Shown here one piece after another: positions 52,225 to 61,941 of a DNA stretch of 64,000 nt. How positions within the stretch are numbered: the stretch's first letter is position 1; each line of letters starts with the position of its first letter. This DNA is from Aquimarina longa SW024 (lineage in GTDB: Bacteria > Bacteroidota > Bacteroidia > Flavobacteriales > Flavobacteriaceae). The translations under genes and the position numbers were made by a program. The stretch is taken from assembly GCF_001401755.1 (NCBI RefSeq), contig NZ_KQ474100.1, positions 373,681 to 437,680 of the forward strand, read 5' to 3'. The notes under the pieces were generated by a model that was given only the letters and a program-made list of their open reading frames with translations, had not been told where the DNA came from and searched no databases.

Positions 52225-55029
52225 TTAATAAGAAATCTTATGACCGGACATTGGACTGGAAGTCATTTTCTTAAGTGGGGGTGCGAACTGAGTCAGTTTG
52301 ATCCCCTTAACTGCGGCTATATATTCTTCAAGTGTAGGTGTTCTACCAAGAATTGCAGAAAGAACTACCACTGGTGTTGATGCTAGTAATGATTCTCCTT
52401 TCTTGCGATCTGAATCTTTTACAACACGTCCTTGAAATAGACGTGTAGAAGTAGCCATTACAGTATCTCCTTTTTCTGCTTTTTCTTGATTACCCATACA
52501 TAGGTTACAACCAGGTCTTTCAAGATACAAGATATTATCATACTCTGTACGTGCTGTATTTTTAGGAGCTACATCATTAAATTCAAACCCAGAATACTTC
52601 TGTAACACCTCCCAATCTCCTTCTTTTTTGAGTTCATCTATAATATTATATGTTGGAGCTGTCACTACAAGAGGAGCACTAAACTCAACTTTACCATGTT
52701 GTTGTTCTAGGTTTTTCAGCATCTTGGAAACAATCTTAATGTCTCCTTTATGAACCATACAGGAGCCAACAAAACCAAGATCTATATGTTTCTTTCCTGC
52801 ATAATAAGAAAGCTCTCGAATAGTATCGTGTGTATAACGTTTTGAAACATCTTCATTGTGTACATCTGGATCTGCAATCATTGGTTCATCAATGATATCT
52901 AAATCAACCACAAATTCTGCGTAATACTTAGCAGTATCATCAGGAGTTAATGGCGGTTTTTTCCCTGATCTAATCTCAATAATTCTATTATTTGCTTTAT
53001 CTATAAGGCCTTGTAGTACTTGCTTTTCATTATCCATACCCTTATCGATCATAATCTGGATTCTTCCCTTTGCTATTTCGAGTGATTCAATTAGGGTATC
53101 ATCCTCAGAAATACAGATAGAAGCTTTAGCTTTCATTTCTGCAGTCCAGTCTGTAAAAGTAAAAGCCTGATCAGAAGGAAGCGTACCAATATGAACTTCA
53201 ATAATTCTACCTTGGAATACGTTTTCTCCATCAAATTCATTTAACATTTGGGATTGAGTAGCATGAACCACATCACGGAAGTCCATATGATCTTTCATTT
53301 TTCCTTTAAAAGTTACCTTTACTGATTCTGGAATTGGCATACTTGCTTCACCAGTAGCTAATGCTAACGCAACAGTACCAGAATCAGCACCAAATGCAAC
53401 GCCTTTAGACATTCTTGTGTGAGAATCACCACCTATAATAATAGCCCAATCATCAACGGTAATATCATTAAGTACCTTATGAATTACATCTGTCATTGAA
53501 TGATATACTCCTCTAGGATCACGAGCTGTAATAAGACCGAAATCGTTCATAAACTTCATCAGCCTTGGAATGTTTTCCTGCGCTTTTAAATCCCATACAG
53601 AAGCAGTATGACAGCCCGACTGATAACCGCCATCTACTATTGGTGAAATCACTGTAGCCGCCATCATTTCTAGCTCCTGAGAGGTCATAAGACCCGTTGT
53701 ATCCTGAGAACCTACAATATTCACCTCTACTCGAACGTAAGAACCAGCATGTAATATTGCTCCCGAAGTACCAACTGCGTTTTTATTAAATATTTTCTCT
53801 ACTGCTGTAAGCCCTTGTCCTTGATGAGAAACCTCTTTGGATGGCGCAAATACAGGTGGTATGACAACACCCAGAGTCTTTGCAGCAAATGCTTGCAATT
53901 TTTTACCGAATACAATTGCATAAGAGCCACCTGCTTTCATGAACTCCATTTTCTGAGGCGTAAATGCAGCAGAAATATCTTTCAATACCTTACCATCCTT
54001 ATAAAGCTTTTTTTCTTTAGTATTTATTGTAAGTACAGTACCTGTATCAATAGAATAAGTTTGTTCTAAAATAGGTTCTCCGTCTTCATCAACAACTGTT
54101 TCTCCATTAGCATCTTTTTTCTTAACCCAATTTTTTAGGTCGAGTCCTATCCCTCCAGTTACACCAACAGTTGTGAGAAAAATTGGAGAAATTCCATTTG
54201 TTCCAGCAACAACTGGAGCAATGTTTATGAATGGTATATATGGACTTGCTTGTTTACCTATCCAAAGAGCAACATTATTAACACCAGACATTCTTGAAGA
54301 TCCAACTCCCATTGTTCCTTTTTCTGCAATTAACATTACTCTTTTATCAGGGTGCTTTTCTTGTAAAGCCAAAAGTTCATTTTGTCGTTCTATGTTATGT
54401 TCGAACATACACTTACCATGTAACTCACGGTCTGATCTGGAGTGAGCATCACTACCAGGAGATAGTAAGTCTGTTGATATATCTCCTACACCAGCAACAT
54501 ATGTAACAACCTTAATCTCTTCCTCTATCTCTGGTAATTTTGTGAAAAATTCAGCTTGAACATAACTTTCAATAATTTCTTTAGCGATTTCATTACCATC
54601 TTTATAAGCCTCCCCTAAACGTTCCATATCTGCTTCATAGAGGAAAACTTGTGTCTTTAAAACCTTTGCTGCTTCCTTAGCAGTAGTTACATTATCACTT
54701 AGTGCTAAATCCAATAACACCTTAATTGACGGTCCTCCTTTCATGTGTGATAATTGCTCAAAGGCAAAAACAGGTGAAATCTCTTCTACTTTGGATTCAC
54801 CAAGAATAATTTCTTTTAGAAAATTAGCTTTTACGCCAGCAGCACTTGTAGTTCCTGGTAATACATTGTAAATAAAGAAATTGATAGAATCGGATCGGTG
54901 CTCATTAGTTAAATCTTTGATTTGTTCAATGACTTCCCTTAACAATTCCGCATCATCAATTGGTTTAGGGTGAAGTTTTTGATCTTTTCTTTCTTCAATC
55001 TCTTTAAGATATTCACTGTATATGCTCAT
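52225..55029 (-). CDS. acnB: Aconitate hydratase B / 2-methylisocitrate dehydratase
   Basis: 934 residues, about 70 longer than E. coli AcnB, with an insert around 280-370 (GETVVDEDGEPILEQ) that is usual in Bacteroidota. TCA-cycle enzyme turning citrate to isocitrate. HEAT-like N-terminal domain (about 1-160), then VGSQDTTGLMTSQELEMMA, the substrate loop, and the [4Fe-4S] cysteines: GSCM near 755 and GCNLCMGNQ. A TATTTTTG box (minus strand, 55081-55088) is 52 bases before the ATG. Monocistronic. Confidence 0.95.
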   Translation of the reverse strand: MSIYSEYLKEIEERKDQKLHPKPIDDAELLREVIEQIKDLTNEHRSDSINFFIYNVLPGTTSAAGVKANFLKEIILGESKVEEISPVFAFEQLSHMKGGPSIKVLLDLALSDNVTTAKEAAKVLKTQVFLYEADMERLGEAYKDGNEIAKEIIESYVQAEFFTKLPEIEEEIKVVTYVAGVGDISTDLLSPGSDAHSRSDRELHGKCMFEHNIERQNELLALQEKHPDKRVMLIAEKGTMGVGSSRMSGVNNVALWIGKQASPYIPFINIAPVVAGTNGISPIFLTTVGVTGGIGLDLKNWVKKKDANGETVVDEDGEPILEQTYSIDTGTVLTINTKEKKLYKDGKVLKDISAAFTPQKMEFMKAGGSYAIVFGKKLQAFAAKTLGVVIPPVFAPSKEVSHQGQGLTAVEKIFNKNAVGTSGAILHAGSYVRVEVNIVGSQDTTGLMTSQELEMMAATVISPIVDGGYQSGCHTASVWDLKAQENIPRLMKFMNDFGLITARDPRGVYHSMTDVIHKVLNDITVDDWAIIIGGDSHTRMSKGVAFGADSGTVALALATGEASMPIPESVKVTFKGKMKDHMDFRDVVHATQSQMLNEFDGENVFQGRIIEVHIGTLPSDQAFTFTDWTAEMKAKASICISEDDTLIESLEIAKGRIQIMIDKGMDNEKQVLQGLIDKANNRIIEIRSGKKPPLTPDDTAKYYAEFVVDLDIIDEPMIADPDVHNEDVSKRYTHDTIRELSYYAGKKHIDLGFVGSCMVHKGDIKIVSKMLKNLEQQHGKVEFSAPLVVTAPTYNIIDELKKEGDWEVLQKYSGFEFNDVAPKNTARTEYDNILYLERPGCNLCMGNQEKAEKGDTVMATSTRLFQGRVVKDSDRKKGESLLASTPVVVLSAILGRTPTLEEYIAAVKGIKLTQFAPPLKKMTSSPMSGHKISY

Positions 55030-55181
55030 AAAATTTCGCCTTTAGTTAGAAGTAAGACTTCTTGGTTTTCTATTCAGGAACAAAAATAAACAATTACCCT
55101 AATTTATACCAGTATAGTGTATTTTTCTAAATACTATAAAAAATCTCGTATTCATTAACAGCATGATTGAACACAAAACTA

Positions 55182-55307
55182 TCAACAATAACACGCACTA
55201 TTATAAAATAGAACAACAAAATCATTAATAGATTTATCACAACCTCTACTTTCTAAGATTATGTTCACATTTTTAGACTTTAAAAATTCAATTTCTTCAA
55301 ATGTGAT
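55182..55307 (-). pseudogene. C-terminal remnant of a second lipoprotein hydrolase gene
   Basis: A 41-codon minus-strand fragment begins right after a stop (55308-55310). It reads TFEEIEFLKSKNVNIILES, which aligns with SAQEIQFLNDKGANVIVAEG near the end of the hydrolase at 55480-56352, then diverges to a stop. It is therefore the decayed tail of a paralogue. The other bases of the gap 55030-55479 include a repeat copy at 55394-55453 and nothing else I can name. Confidence 0.5.
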
Positions 55308-55393
55308 CTAAGTCACTTAATAACATTAAATTAAGCTATTAAAAAAAATTAATCTTAAAAACTAATAAGGATACAATCAGGGTAATTAATTAT

Positions 55394-55453
55394 CTAGACT
55401 AGTTTATAAAAAGTATATATTTATTGGATGGTTAGTTTAGAAATCTATATTTT
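55394..55453 (-). repeat. Repeat copy A of the sequence after the DUF4249 gene
   Basis: GTTTATAAAAAGTATAT occurs at 55397-55413 and again at 56498-56514. Each is followed 17 to 21 bases later by TTAGAAATC-N-ATA, which in the second copy is the stop region of the DUF4249 gene. Together with the hydrolase remnant beside it this looks like an old tandem duplication. Confidence 0.5.
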
Positions 55454-55479
55454 GTTATAACCAGTTTTGTTTGTTCAAC

Positions 55480-56352
55480 TTACTGTATCCCAAATGTTTT
55501 TTTTAATAGCCCTACTCCTTTCCATATCGCTTCATCATGACTTGCACCTTCAGCCACTATTACATTTGCACCTTTATCATTTAAAAATTGAATTTCTTGA
55601 GCAGAAAGCGCCCCAGCTGCCTCATCTCTATCACCATAGACATAGGTTACTTTAGAAAGGCTTGAAACGCTATTGAGTTTATCAGTATATCGATTAAATG
55701 CGAACCCAGCAATTAACCTTCCCATATTTCTTTCTTCTATGGTATCATTATCAGGATCATTTTCTAATTCAATGGTATAATTGCCATCATTATCATAGAC
55801 ATGTTTTAAAAATTTTCCTTCACTAAGAAGTTGCCAAACATCATTATCGACATTTAGACGATTCCCTAATATAAGATAGCCATCAGCAACATCAACTCCA
55901 TGAGTAGCTATTAATTCTTGGACAATGAAAGAACCAAATGAAACCCCAAGTACATAGACAGTTTTTCCTTGTTGATTTTTAAAAAAATCAACAACACGTT
56001 TCATATTAGAAATACTTTGTAAATCATATTGTTTTGCTTGTTCAAAAGTAATATCTGAACTTGTGAATAGCATTGGATTTTTTGTTTGTACTTGATGCAC
56101 CATTACATATAATGCTGATTGAATTCCTAGTTCAATTACCGTTTCATTTGATGTCTTATCATCATCTAGTTTAACACTCGGACCTCCCTGAGCATGAATG
56201 ACTACAATCTCTCCATCTAAATTTCCATAAAATTTAGCAATATCTGAAATTTGATCAAATGTGTTCGAAGGTGAATTAGTATCATCGGAGTCGCAGCTGG
56301 TAAAAGATAATGATACAATAAGTGCTGTTATACAGGTAAAATAACGTTTCAT
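55480..56352 (-). CDS. Lipoprotein alpha/beta-hydrolase
   Basis: 290 residues. Lipobox SFTSC (Cys20) then an acidic DDT linker. Alpha/beta-hydrolase fold with oxyanion-type loop HAQGGPS (about 54-60), nucleophile elbow GVSFGS (about 134-139), acid in VYGDRDE (about 241) and His in EGASHDEA (about 270). The enzyme would face the periplasm or the cell surface. The substrate is unknown. It follows the DUF4249 gene by 176 bases on the same strand and may belong to the regulon of the FecI/FecR pair. Confidence 0.75.
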   Translation of the reverse strand: MKRYFTCITALIVSLSFTSCDSDDTNSPSNTFDQISDIAKFYGNLDGEIVVIHAQGGPSVKLDDDKTSNETVIELGIQSALYVMVHQVQTKNPMLFTSSDITFEQAKQYDLQSISNMKRVVDFFKNQQGKTVYVLGVSFGSFIVQELIATHGVDVADGYLILGNRLNVDNDVWQLLSEGKFLKHVYDNDGNYTIELENDPDNDTIEERNMGRLIAGFAFNRYTDKLNSVSSLSKVTYVYGDRDEAAGALSAQEIQFLNDKGANVIVAEGASHDEAIWKGVGLLKKTFGIQ

Positions 56353-56528
56353 AATTGTTTATTTTTATTGTTTATAATAGTTAAATGGGGGCATCTAAAT
56401 AAATGCAAACCCTTTTATTTTAGATACTTATAAAATTAATACGGTGTTGATTATTAAAAATGAACGAGTATGATCAAGGTAGTAGTACCCCAACTCGTTT
56501 ATAAAAAGTATATGTGAATGATAATAAC

Positions 56529-57332
56529 TTAGAAATCCATAGTCATGGTACTAAATCCTGCTATGCCAAAATTGCCTAGTACTAATTCATCAGTCGCTAT
56601 ATTAGTAACATTGCCCAGAGAGTTTGTAGGTAATACAATAACTGATAGTATAGGATCATTTGGATTCGTATATATATTGTTATAAAATTGAAATGTATTG
56701 AAGTTCAGGTTATAGATAGTCGTTCTAACCCTATCCCCTTCATTTACATCATCAATTATAAGAAGTTTTTCTGAGTTTTGGTTTGTTAGTCTATCGTCAA
56801 ATAAGTTTAGGTTTTTAGAAATTAAGACTTCATCTCTAAAAATATCTACACGAATAAAGTAGAAATTTTCTTCTTCAATTGGATCTATAAAAGTGATTCG
56901 AATCGTATTACCTTTTTTTACCATGTCTACTATCGGTATTGGTGGGTTTAAAATTTCTTCTTCCGATCTAAGTACGGTTTGGTCCTTCAATTTTACTTCT
57001 ATCCAATAGGTATTTCCTATGATTGGTGTAATGTTATCAGATGTGGTATACTTACCATTATTTATCGTAAATGAATCCGAGATTAAGGAGATGGTATTCG
57101 ATGTATCTCTGGTAAATAAGGATACTTGTGCGTCATTTACAGCACTAAAAGTGGTATCGGTTATTGCTACTGTTTTTTGAATTTGAACGGACACAGCCCC
57201 TTTGTCGCTAGTCAATAATCCAGAAATAAATACCTGTTCTTTAAATTCAAAATCTGGAGTAATTTCGTCAAAACAGCTAGTTGTTAAAGCACTTAAGGAA
57301 ACAAATACGATATATTTATATATATATTTCAT
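56529..57332 (-). CDS. DUF4249 lipoprotein
   Basis: 267 residues from MKYIYKY (57332); a start at 57362 overlaps the receptor gene and is less likely. Lipobox TTSC (about Cys20), acidic EITPDFEF after it, then all-beta DUF4249 (FISGLLTSDKGAVSVQIQ, GNTYWIEVKLKDQTV). DUF4249 proteins accompany STN-bearing TonB receptors and are thought to act like surface lipoproteins that help capture ligand. Starts 4 bases after the receptor stop, so co-transcribed. Confidence 0.9.
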   Translation of the reverse strand: MKYIYKYIVFVSLSALTTSCFDEITPDFEFKEQVFISGLLTSDKGAVSVQIQKTVAITDTTFSAVNDAQVSLFTRDTSNTISLISDSFTINNGKYTTSDNITPIIGNTYWIEVKLKDQTVLRSEEEILNPPIPIVDMVKKGNTIRITFIDPIEEENFYFIRVDIFRDEVLISKNLNLFDDRLTNQNSEKLLIIDDVNEGDRVRTTIYNLNFNTFQFYNNIYTNPNDPILSVIVLPTNSLGNVTNIATDELVLGNFGIAGFSTMTMDF

Positions 57333-57336
57333 TTTT

Positions 57337-60027
57337 CTAAAATTTAAAATTATAAGAAACAAAGGGAACAGGAGCCCCTATCAAAGAGGTTTGTCCTGTT
57401 TCTATTTTACCATCTATGAAAATGGAATTAATTGAAAATGCATTTTTATGACCATACACATTATATACGCCAAAATTCCAACTTCCTTTCCAATTGGTTT
57501 TAGGGTTTCCTGTTGGTGTGTAGGTAAATGAAATGTCTGCTCTATGGGTATTTGGAATTCTGAATCCATTTCTTCCAGAATAAGTGACGAATGAGTCTCC
57601 ATCAAAAGTTATTCTTCCATTAGGTTGAGTATAGGGTTTTCCTGTTTGATATGTAAAAAACATACCTATCTTCCATTTTTTAGATACGTTATAATTCGCA
57701 GTAATGTTAAATAGATGAGGTCTATCAAAGTTCGAAGGAAAATAAGCCCCGTTACTAATTTGTTCTGAAGAGAAACTACTTTCTGTTTTCCGTTTTGATA
57801 CCGAATAGGTATAGTTTACATTTCCGGTTAATTTCCCTTTATTTTTATAGGCTGCCAATTCTAATCCATAAGAAAAACCCTTTGCTGGCATTAATTCGGT
57901 TTCTATATTATTGATAACTCCGACCCTAGCACCATTCTTATATTCTACAATATTATCGAATGTTTTATAGTAGGTTTCTACCGAAAAATTATACTTTCCA
58001 CTATTAGTATCATGTGCATAGCCTACAGAAAATTGATTTACCTCTAAGGGTTCGATATATGGACCAGAAGGTTTCCAGGTATCAGTAGGTAAGGACACGG
58101 CTTGGTTAGATATTAAATGGATGTATTGAAACATTCTATTATACCCAATTTTCAAGGCTTCTCTCTCATTAAGGTCATATTTTAAGGAAAGTCGAGGTTC
58201 TACACCAAAATAGTTTTTGATTATTTCATTTTTTTTGTAATCTCGTGTCCCTATAATAGTACTAGGTGTTTGAGGAAAATTTGGATTATAGCGAGCAACT
58301 GTTGCTGCTCCAAAATTAGCGAACCAAGAAAAGCGAAGACCTGTATGTAAAGATAATTTCTTCCATTGTTTTTCTATACTATAGTAAATGGCCGATTCTA
58401 GCGCTTTTTGTCGATCTGTGGATAGATCAAACCTCGAAGTTTTCATTTCAGGAATGAAATGATAAAGTGTGTTGTGCAAGCCAAATCTAATTTTTGTAGT
58501 AGGGTTTGGATAATAGGTAAAATCAGGCTTAACAATCCAATTTTCAATACTTCTTTTAAAATTGGAATTAAAACTGTCTTCAATATTGGTTGTTATCCAC
58601 AAACCGAACTTATAATTACTATAAACTCCAGTGATATTAGCAAATAACTTGTTAGAAAAAATATGATTCCATCGTAAGGTAGCTGTCGTGTTGGTCCAGC
58701 CAGAATCTGCGATAACTTTTGGGCTATCACTTTGCGTACTACGAGTTTCTTGTTCGAATCGAATCACATCAGCACCAAAAAAACCTGAGGCATATAAGGT
58801 ATTATTTTTATTAATATTCCAAGTTAGTTTTGTATTAAGATCATAAAAATGAAATTTTTTAAACCGAATATCTTTAAAGAGTGGAAAAAACAAGTCAAAA
58901 TATGATCGTCTTCCAGAAACTAGAAAACTTATTTTATCTTTCTTAATAGGTCCTTCTAAAGTGAATTTGGAAAACAATAGCCCTAATCCACCTTCTCCTT
59001 TAATTTTTTTTGAGTTTCCATTTTTTTGTCTGATTTCTAGTATTGATGATGCTCTACCTCCAAAACGCGCTGGGATTCCACCTTTATACAATTTCATTAC
59101 CTTAATTGCATCCGCATTAAAAATAGAAAAAAAACCAAACAAATGTGACGAATTATACAAGGGAGCTTCATCGAGTAGAATTAAATTTTGATCTATATTT
59201 CCTCCTCTTACATTAAAACCACTAGTTCCTTCACCAACACTACTAATTCCTGGTTGTGTTAATATTGCTCTTGTAATATCTGGCTCACCTAAAAGAGCAG
59301 GTAATTTTTTTATTTCTGCACCAGTCATACTAGAAGTTCCTCCCAGAATTGATTGCACTTGACTTTTAGTATTCTGATTGGATTCTATGATGATTTTTTC
59401 TAACTCATTTAAAGAGAGTTGTAATTCTATTTTTAGGTTTATATTATCATTTAACTGAACAGGAATTTCTTTGGTGGCATAGCCTAAATATGAAATTTTA
59501 AAAATATAATCTCCTTTAGCTAATGTTATAGAATAAAAACCATATTCATTAGTAAATACACCTTTGTTGCTATTTTTAATAATAATACTAGCACCCAAAA
59601 GTGTTTCGCCAGTACTTGCATCTGTAACGATTCCATTAACTGTAAAATCGCTAGGTTTCTTTCTAGTTCTAGAGAGAATAATATGATTTTTTTTGATTTT
59701 ATAAGAAATTGAAGAATTCTCAAATAGTAATGCAACTGTTTCTGCTACATCTTTTTCTACAACTTCAATACTAAAATTTTGATCGACATTGATCACATCA
59801 TTGTTTAGAATAAAGTTATAAGATGTCTGTTCTTCAATTTGATGTAGTATTGATTTTAAAGAACTATTCTCTTCCTTTAGTGTAATACTGTTTTGAGAAA
59901 ACCCATTGAATGCGAAGAGTTGAAAACAAAAAACTATATAAAAAAAGAAGGATAATTTCATTAAAAAAACAGATTTTCTAAAACTATTTTTTGGACATGG
60001 CATGCCTCCAAAAAGGTTTATTTTCAT
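57337..60027 (-). CDS. TonB-dependent receptor with STN signalling domain
   Basis: 896 residues: signal region to about residue 45 (GFSQN), STN domain (about 48-118; LKSILHQIEEQTSYNFIL), carboxypeptidase-regulatory-like domain (about 130-212), plug (about 225-330; GEPDITRAILTQPGISSVGEG, NVRGGNIDQNLILLDEAPL) and barrel ending in VSYNFKF. STN interacts with a FecR-type anti-sigma factor, giving ligand-induced transcription. A second start at 59961 is possible. FecR and FecI genes are just upstream on the same strand, DUF4249 just downstream. Confidence 0.93.
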   Translation of the reverse strand: MKINLFGGMPCPKNSFRKSVFLMKLSFFFYIVFCFQLFAFNGFSQNSITLKEENSSLKSILHQIEEQTSYNFILNNDVINVDQNFSIEVVEKDVAETVALLFENSSISYKIKKNHIILSRTRKKPSDFTVNGIVTDASTGETLLGASIIIKNSNKGVFTNEYGFYSITLAKGDYIFKISYLGYATKEIPVQLNDNINLKIELQLSLNELEKIIIESNQNTKSQVQSILGGTSSMTGAEIKKLPALLGEPDITRAILTQPGISSVGEGTSGFNVRGGNIDQNLILLDEAPLYNSSHLFGFFSIFNADAIKVMKLYKGGIPARFGGRASSILEIRQKNGNSKKIKGEGGLGLLFSKFTLEGPIKKDKISFLVSGRRSYFDLFFPLFKDIRFKKFHFYDLNTKLTWNINKNNTLYASGFFGADVIRFEQETRSTQSDSPKVIADSGWTNTTATLRWNHIFSNKLFANITGVYSNYKFGLWITTNIEDSFNSNFKRSIENWIVKPDFTYYPNPTTKIRFGLHNTLYHFIPEMKTSRFDLSTDRQKALESAIYYSIEKQWKKLSLHTGLRFSWFANFGAATVARYNPNFPQTPSTIIGTRDYKKNEIIKNYFGVEPRLSLKYDLNEREALKIGYNRMFQYIHLISNQAVSLPTDTWKPSGPYIEPLEVNQFSVGYAHDTNSGKYNFSVETYYKTFDNIVEYKNGARVGVINNIETELMPAKGFSYGLELAAYKNKGKLTGNVNYTYSVSKRKTESSFSSEQISNGAYFPSNFDRPHLFNITANYNVSKKWKIGMFFTYQTGKPYTQPNGRITFDGDSFVTYSGRNGFRIPNTHRADISFTYTPTGNPKTNWKGSWNFGVYNVYGHKNAFSINSIFIDGKIETGQTSLIGAPVPFVSYNFKF

Positions 60028-60084
60028 AAATTTGAATATTGTTAATTTATACTGATTTTGCGATTAGATTTTTTTAGCATTTAT

Positions 60085-60110
60085 AGTGGGAAAATGGCAG
60101 TTTTCCCACT
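60085..60110. terminator. Hairpin between fecR and the receptor gene
   Basis: Perfect 10-base arms AGTGGGAAAA / TTTTCCCACT with a 6-base loop, starting 4 bases after the fecR stop. The strong T-run follows it on the plus strand, where no gene is read; on the minus strand, the coding direction, only A/T without a T-run follows. It may therefore stabilise the fecI-fecR message or partly attenuate the receptor gene rather than end the operon. Confidence 0.5.
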
Positions 60111-60114
60111 TTTT

Positions 60115-61071
60115 TTATTCTATTATCCACTCATTTGTTTTCGTATTTAGGTTATATGTAAAATCTTTTGAAATTTTAAGTATTTCAAAAATCTCATCTA
60201 TAGGAGTTGTAGTATTAAAAGAACCTGTAAATTTAGTAGTTGCGATACTTTTATTTTTAAAGTGGATTTGTTTTCCAAAATGTGCTTTTAAGTCAATTGC
60301 TATTTCTCTAAAGGTTTTGTTTTCGAATTGTATTTTTCCTTCTTTCCAAGCAATTCTAGACTCATTAAGATCCATTTTGGATTTCATTACTTCTTTAGTA
60401 TTCTTATAAAAGGTTACTTTATCACTAGGAATCATGACTATGCTTTCTTTAAACTGTATATCAGAAGTTACTTTAACCTTACCGATAAGTAATTTTGTTT
60501 CTGTAATTATAGCATCTGTATATGACTTTACATTAAAACTGGTTCCTAAAGCTGTTACTGTAATATGATCTAATGTAGTTACTGTAAAAGGGTTTAGTGT
60601 ATCTTTTACAACTTCAAAAAAACCCTCTCCTTCTAGATATAAAGTTCTTGGCGTTTCTAAATCATAGGTTAATCTACTCGAAGCATTTAACGAAACTTTG
60701 GAACCATCTGGTAGTACAAAGCTCCGTTGCTCACCAAAAGTTGTCTGTACAACTATTTCATTTTTATTTGAGAATGTAGTACTGTAAAAATACGTTCCAC
60801 AGATTACTACAATCAATATGGCTGCATACTTTAGTATTCCTTTCCAAATTGCCGTTTTTGGTTTGATCGTATTAAAGAAACGTTTTTTTGCTTGTTCAAC
60901 AGATGGATCTTCTTTAGAAGTGTGATTATAGATAGTAGACATTTTGATAAATAAATCTTCATCAAAATCTGTAGAATTCATCCATTTTTCTATTTTTTGA
61001 ATCGTTATATCATCAGCCTTTTTTGAGATATATTCCCAAAGTTCGGTTTCTGTAATTTTAAAATGCTCCAT
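60115..61071 (-). CDS. FecR family anti-sigma factor
   Basis: 318 residues from MEHFKIT (61071). Cytosolic N-terminal domain that binds the sigma factor (about 1-75; WEYISKKADDITIQKIEKWM), one membrane segment (about 80-97, ILKYAAILIVVICGTYFY), periplasmic FecR domain (about 110-205, EQRSFVLPDGSKVSLNASSRL) and a C-terminal DUF4974 domain (about 235-318, REIAIDLKAHFGKQI). It passes the signal from the STN receptor to the ECF sigma factor. 55 bases downstream of fecI. Confidence 0.93.
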   Translation of the reverse strand: MEHFKITETELWEYISKKADDITIQKIEKWMNSTDFDEDLFIKMSTIYNHTSKEDPSVEQAKKRFFNTIKPKTAIWKGILKYAAILIVVICGTYFYSTTFSNKNEIVVQTTFGEQRSFVLPDGSKVSLNASSRLTYDLETPRTLYLEGEGFFEVVKDTLNPFTVTTLDHITVTALGTSFNVKSYTDAIITETKLLIGKVKVTSDIQFKESIVMIPSDKVTFYKNTKEVMKSKMDLNESRIAWKEGKIQFENKTFREIAIDLKAHFGKQIHFKNKSIATTKFTGSFNTTTPIDEIFEILKISKDFTYNLNTKTNEWIIE

Positions 61072-61126
61072 AGCTATAAGACGTATGCCGAGTGGCATCT
61101 CCCTATCGGAAACACGTTTTTTTCTC

Positions 61127-61645
61127 TTAAAAGTAGTCTTTTAAACCTTCTTTAAAAGCTTTTAAAGCCTTTGAAATATGGAGCTCTACCGTTTTTATAG
61201 AAATATTTTTTTGTTTAGAAATTTCTTTGTAGCTCAAACCTTTATCTCTCGATAATTTGAAAATATCTGTTGTTTTTTGTTCAAGAGTCATATAAATATC
61301 ATCAATACGCTTTACTAATTCCCATTGTTTATCAATCTGAGTTTCAAGACTTGTATTAAGAACATATAAATTAGTATGTTTTTCCCTAGTTTGTTTTTTT
61401 CTATACTCATCTATAATTTTATTTTTGAGTGTTGTAATTAAAAATGATTCTATAGAACGTTCAGACTCTTTGATGGACTCAAATTTTTCCCAAAATTTAA
61501 TAAATGTTTCTTGAACCAACTCCTCAGAAAGATCAGTATCTTTTAAAACTTTAAAGGCATAACTATACAGTCTATTATAATGTTTATCAAACAAATTGGA
61601 GAATTTGGTCTCTTTGATGGAATTGGATGTGATTTTTTTATTCAA
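61127..61645 (-). CDS. ECF sigma factor, FecI-like
   Basis: 172 residues: sigma-70 region 2 (about 15-80; DKHYNRLYSYAFKVLKDTDLSEELVQETFIKFW) and region 4 (about 115-165; ILSRDKGLSYKEISKQKNISIKTVELHISKAL). Part of the FecI/FecR/STN-receptor cell-surface signalling unit of Bacteroidota. Promoters it recognises cannot be read from one case. Confidence 0.94.
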   Translation of the reverse strand: MNKKITSNSIKETKFSNLFDKHYNRLYSYAFKVLKDTDLSEELVQETFIKFWEKFESIKESERSIESFLITTLKNKIIDEYRKKQTREKHTNLYVLNTSLETQIDKQWELVKRIDDIYMTLEQKTTDIFKLSRDKGLSYKEISKQKNISIKTVELHISKALKAFKEGLKDYF

Positions 61646-61677
61646 ATAAGTTGGCGTAATATGTAGAGATAACTAAG

Positions 61678-61911
61678 TTAAATAAAAAAACGTTCAAAAT
61701 TCTTTTCTGTTGCATTTTACTCTCGCTTCACATTTTTTTCTAATGAAATTGATCTTTCAGCTATTTCATTATCTATTTTCAGTATTTTGTTTTGATGGTA
61801 TTTTTTTAATTCAACATGCCTATACTCTCTATTGGAATATATTCAAATTTTTATCGGATAACTCTTTTTCGTCTTTCTTTTAGTAATTACTATTATTTCA
61901 GCTTCAATCAT
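61678..61911 (-). pseudogene. Remnant of a tyrosine-recombinase (integrase) N-terminus
   Basis: One minus-strand frame from an ATG at 61911 reads as protein over 77 codons but carries in-frame stops: TGA after SYPIKI and TAA after NVKRE. The wording IVITKRKTKKSYPIKI, then IYSNREYRHVELKKY, then NKILKIDNEIAERS followed by a FERFF end, is like the arm-binding and SAM-like N-terminus of Bacteroidota integrases, with an internal gap. The catalytic part is missing and the remnant runs into the fecI promoter region. Identification is by pattern only. Confidence 0.4.
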
Positions 61912-61919
61912 ATTTAAAA

Positions 61920-61941
61920 AATTGTCTAACAATTGTCTAAC
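61920..61941. repeat. Tandem 11-base direct repeat
   Basis: AATTGTCTAAC is present twice in a row (61920-61930 and 61931-61941), just upstream of the integrase remnant. It may be an integrase arm site or an operator of the lost element. Confidence 0.5.
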
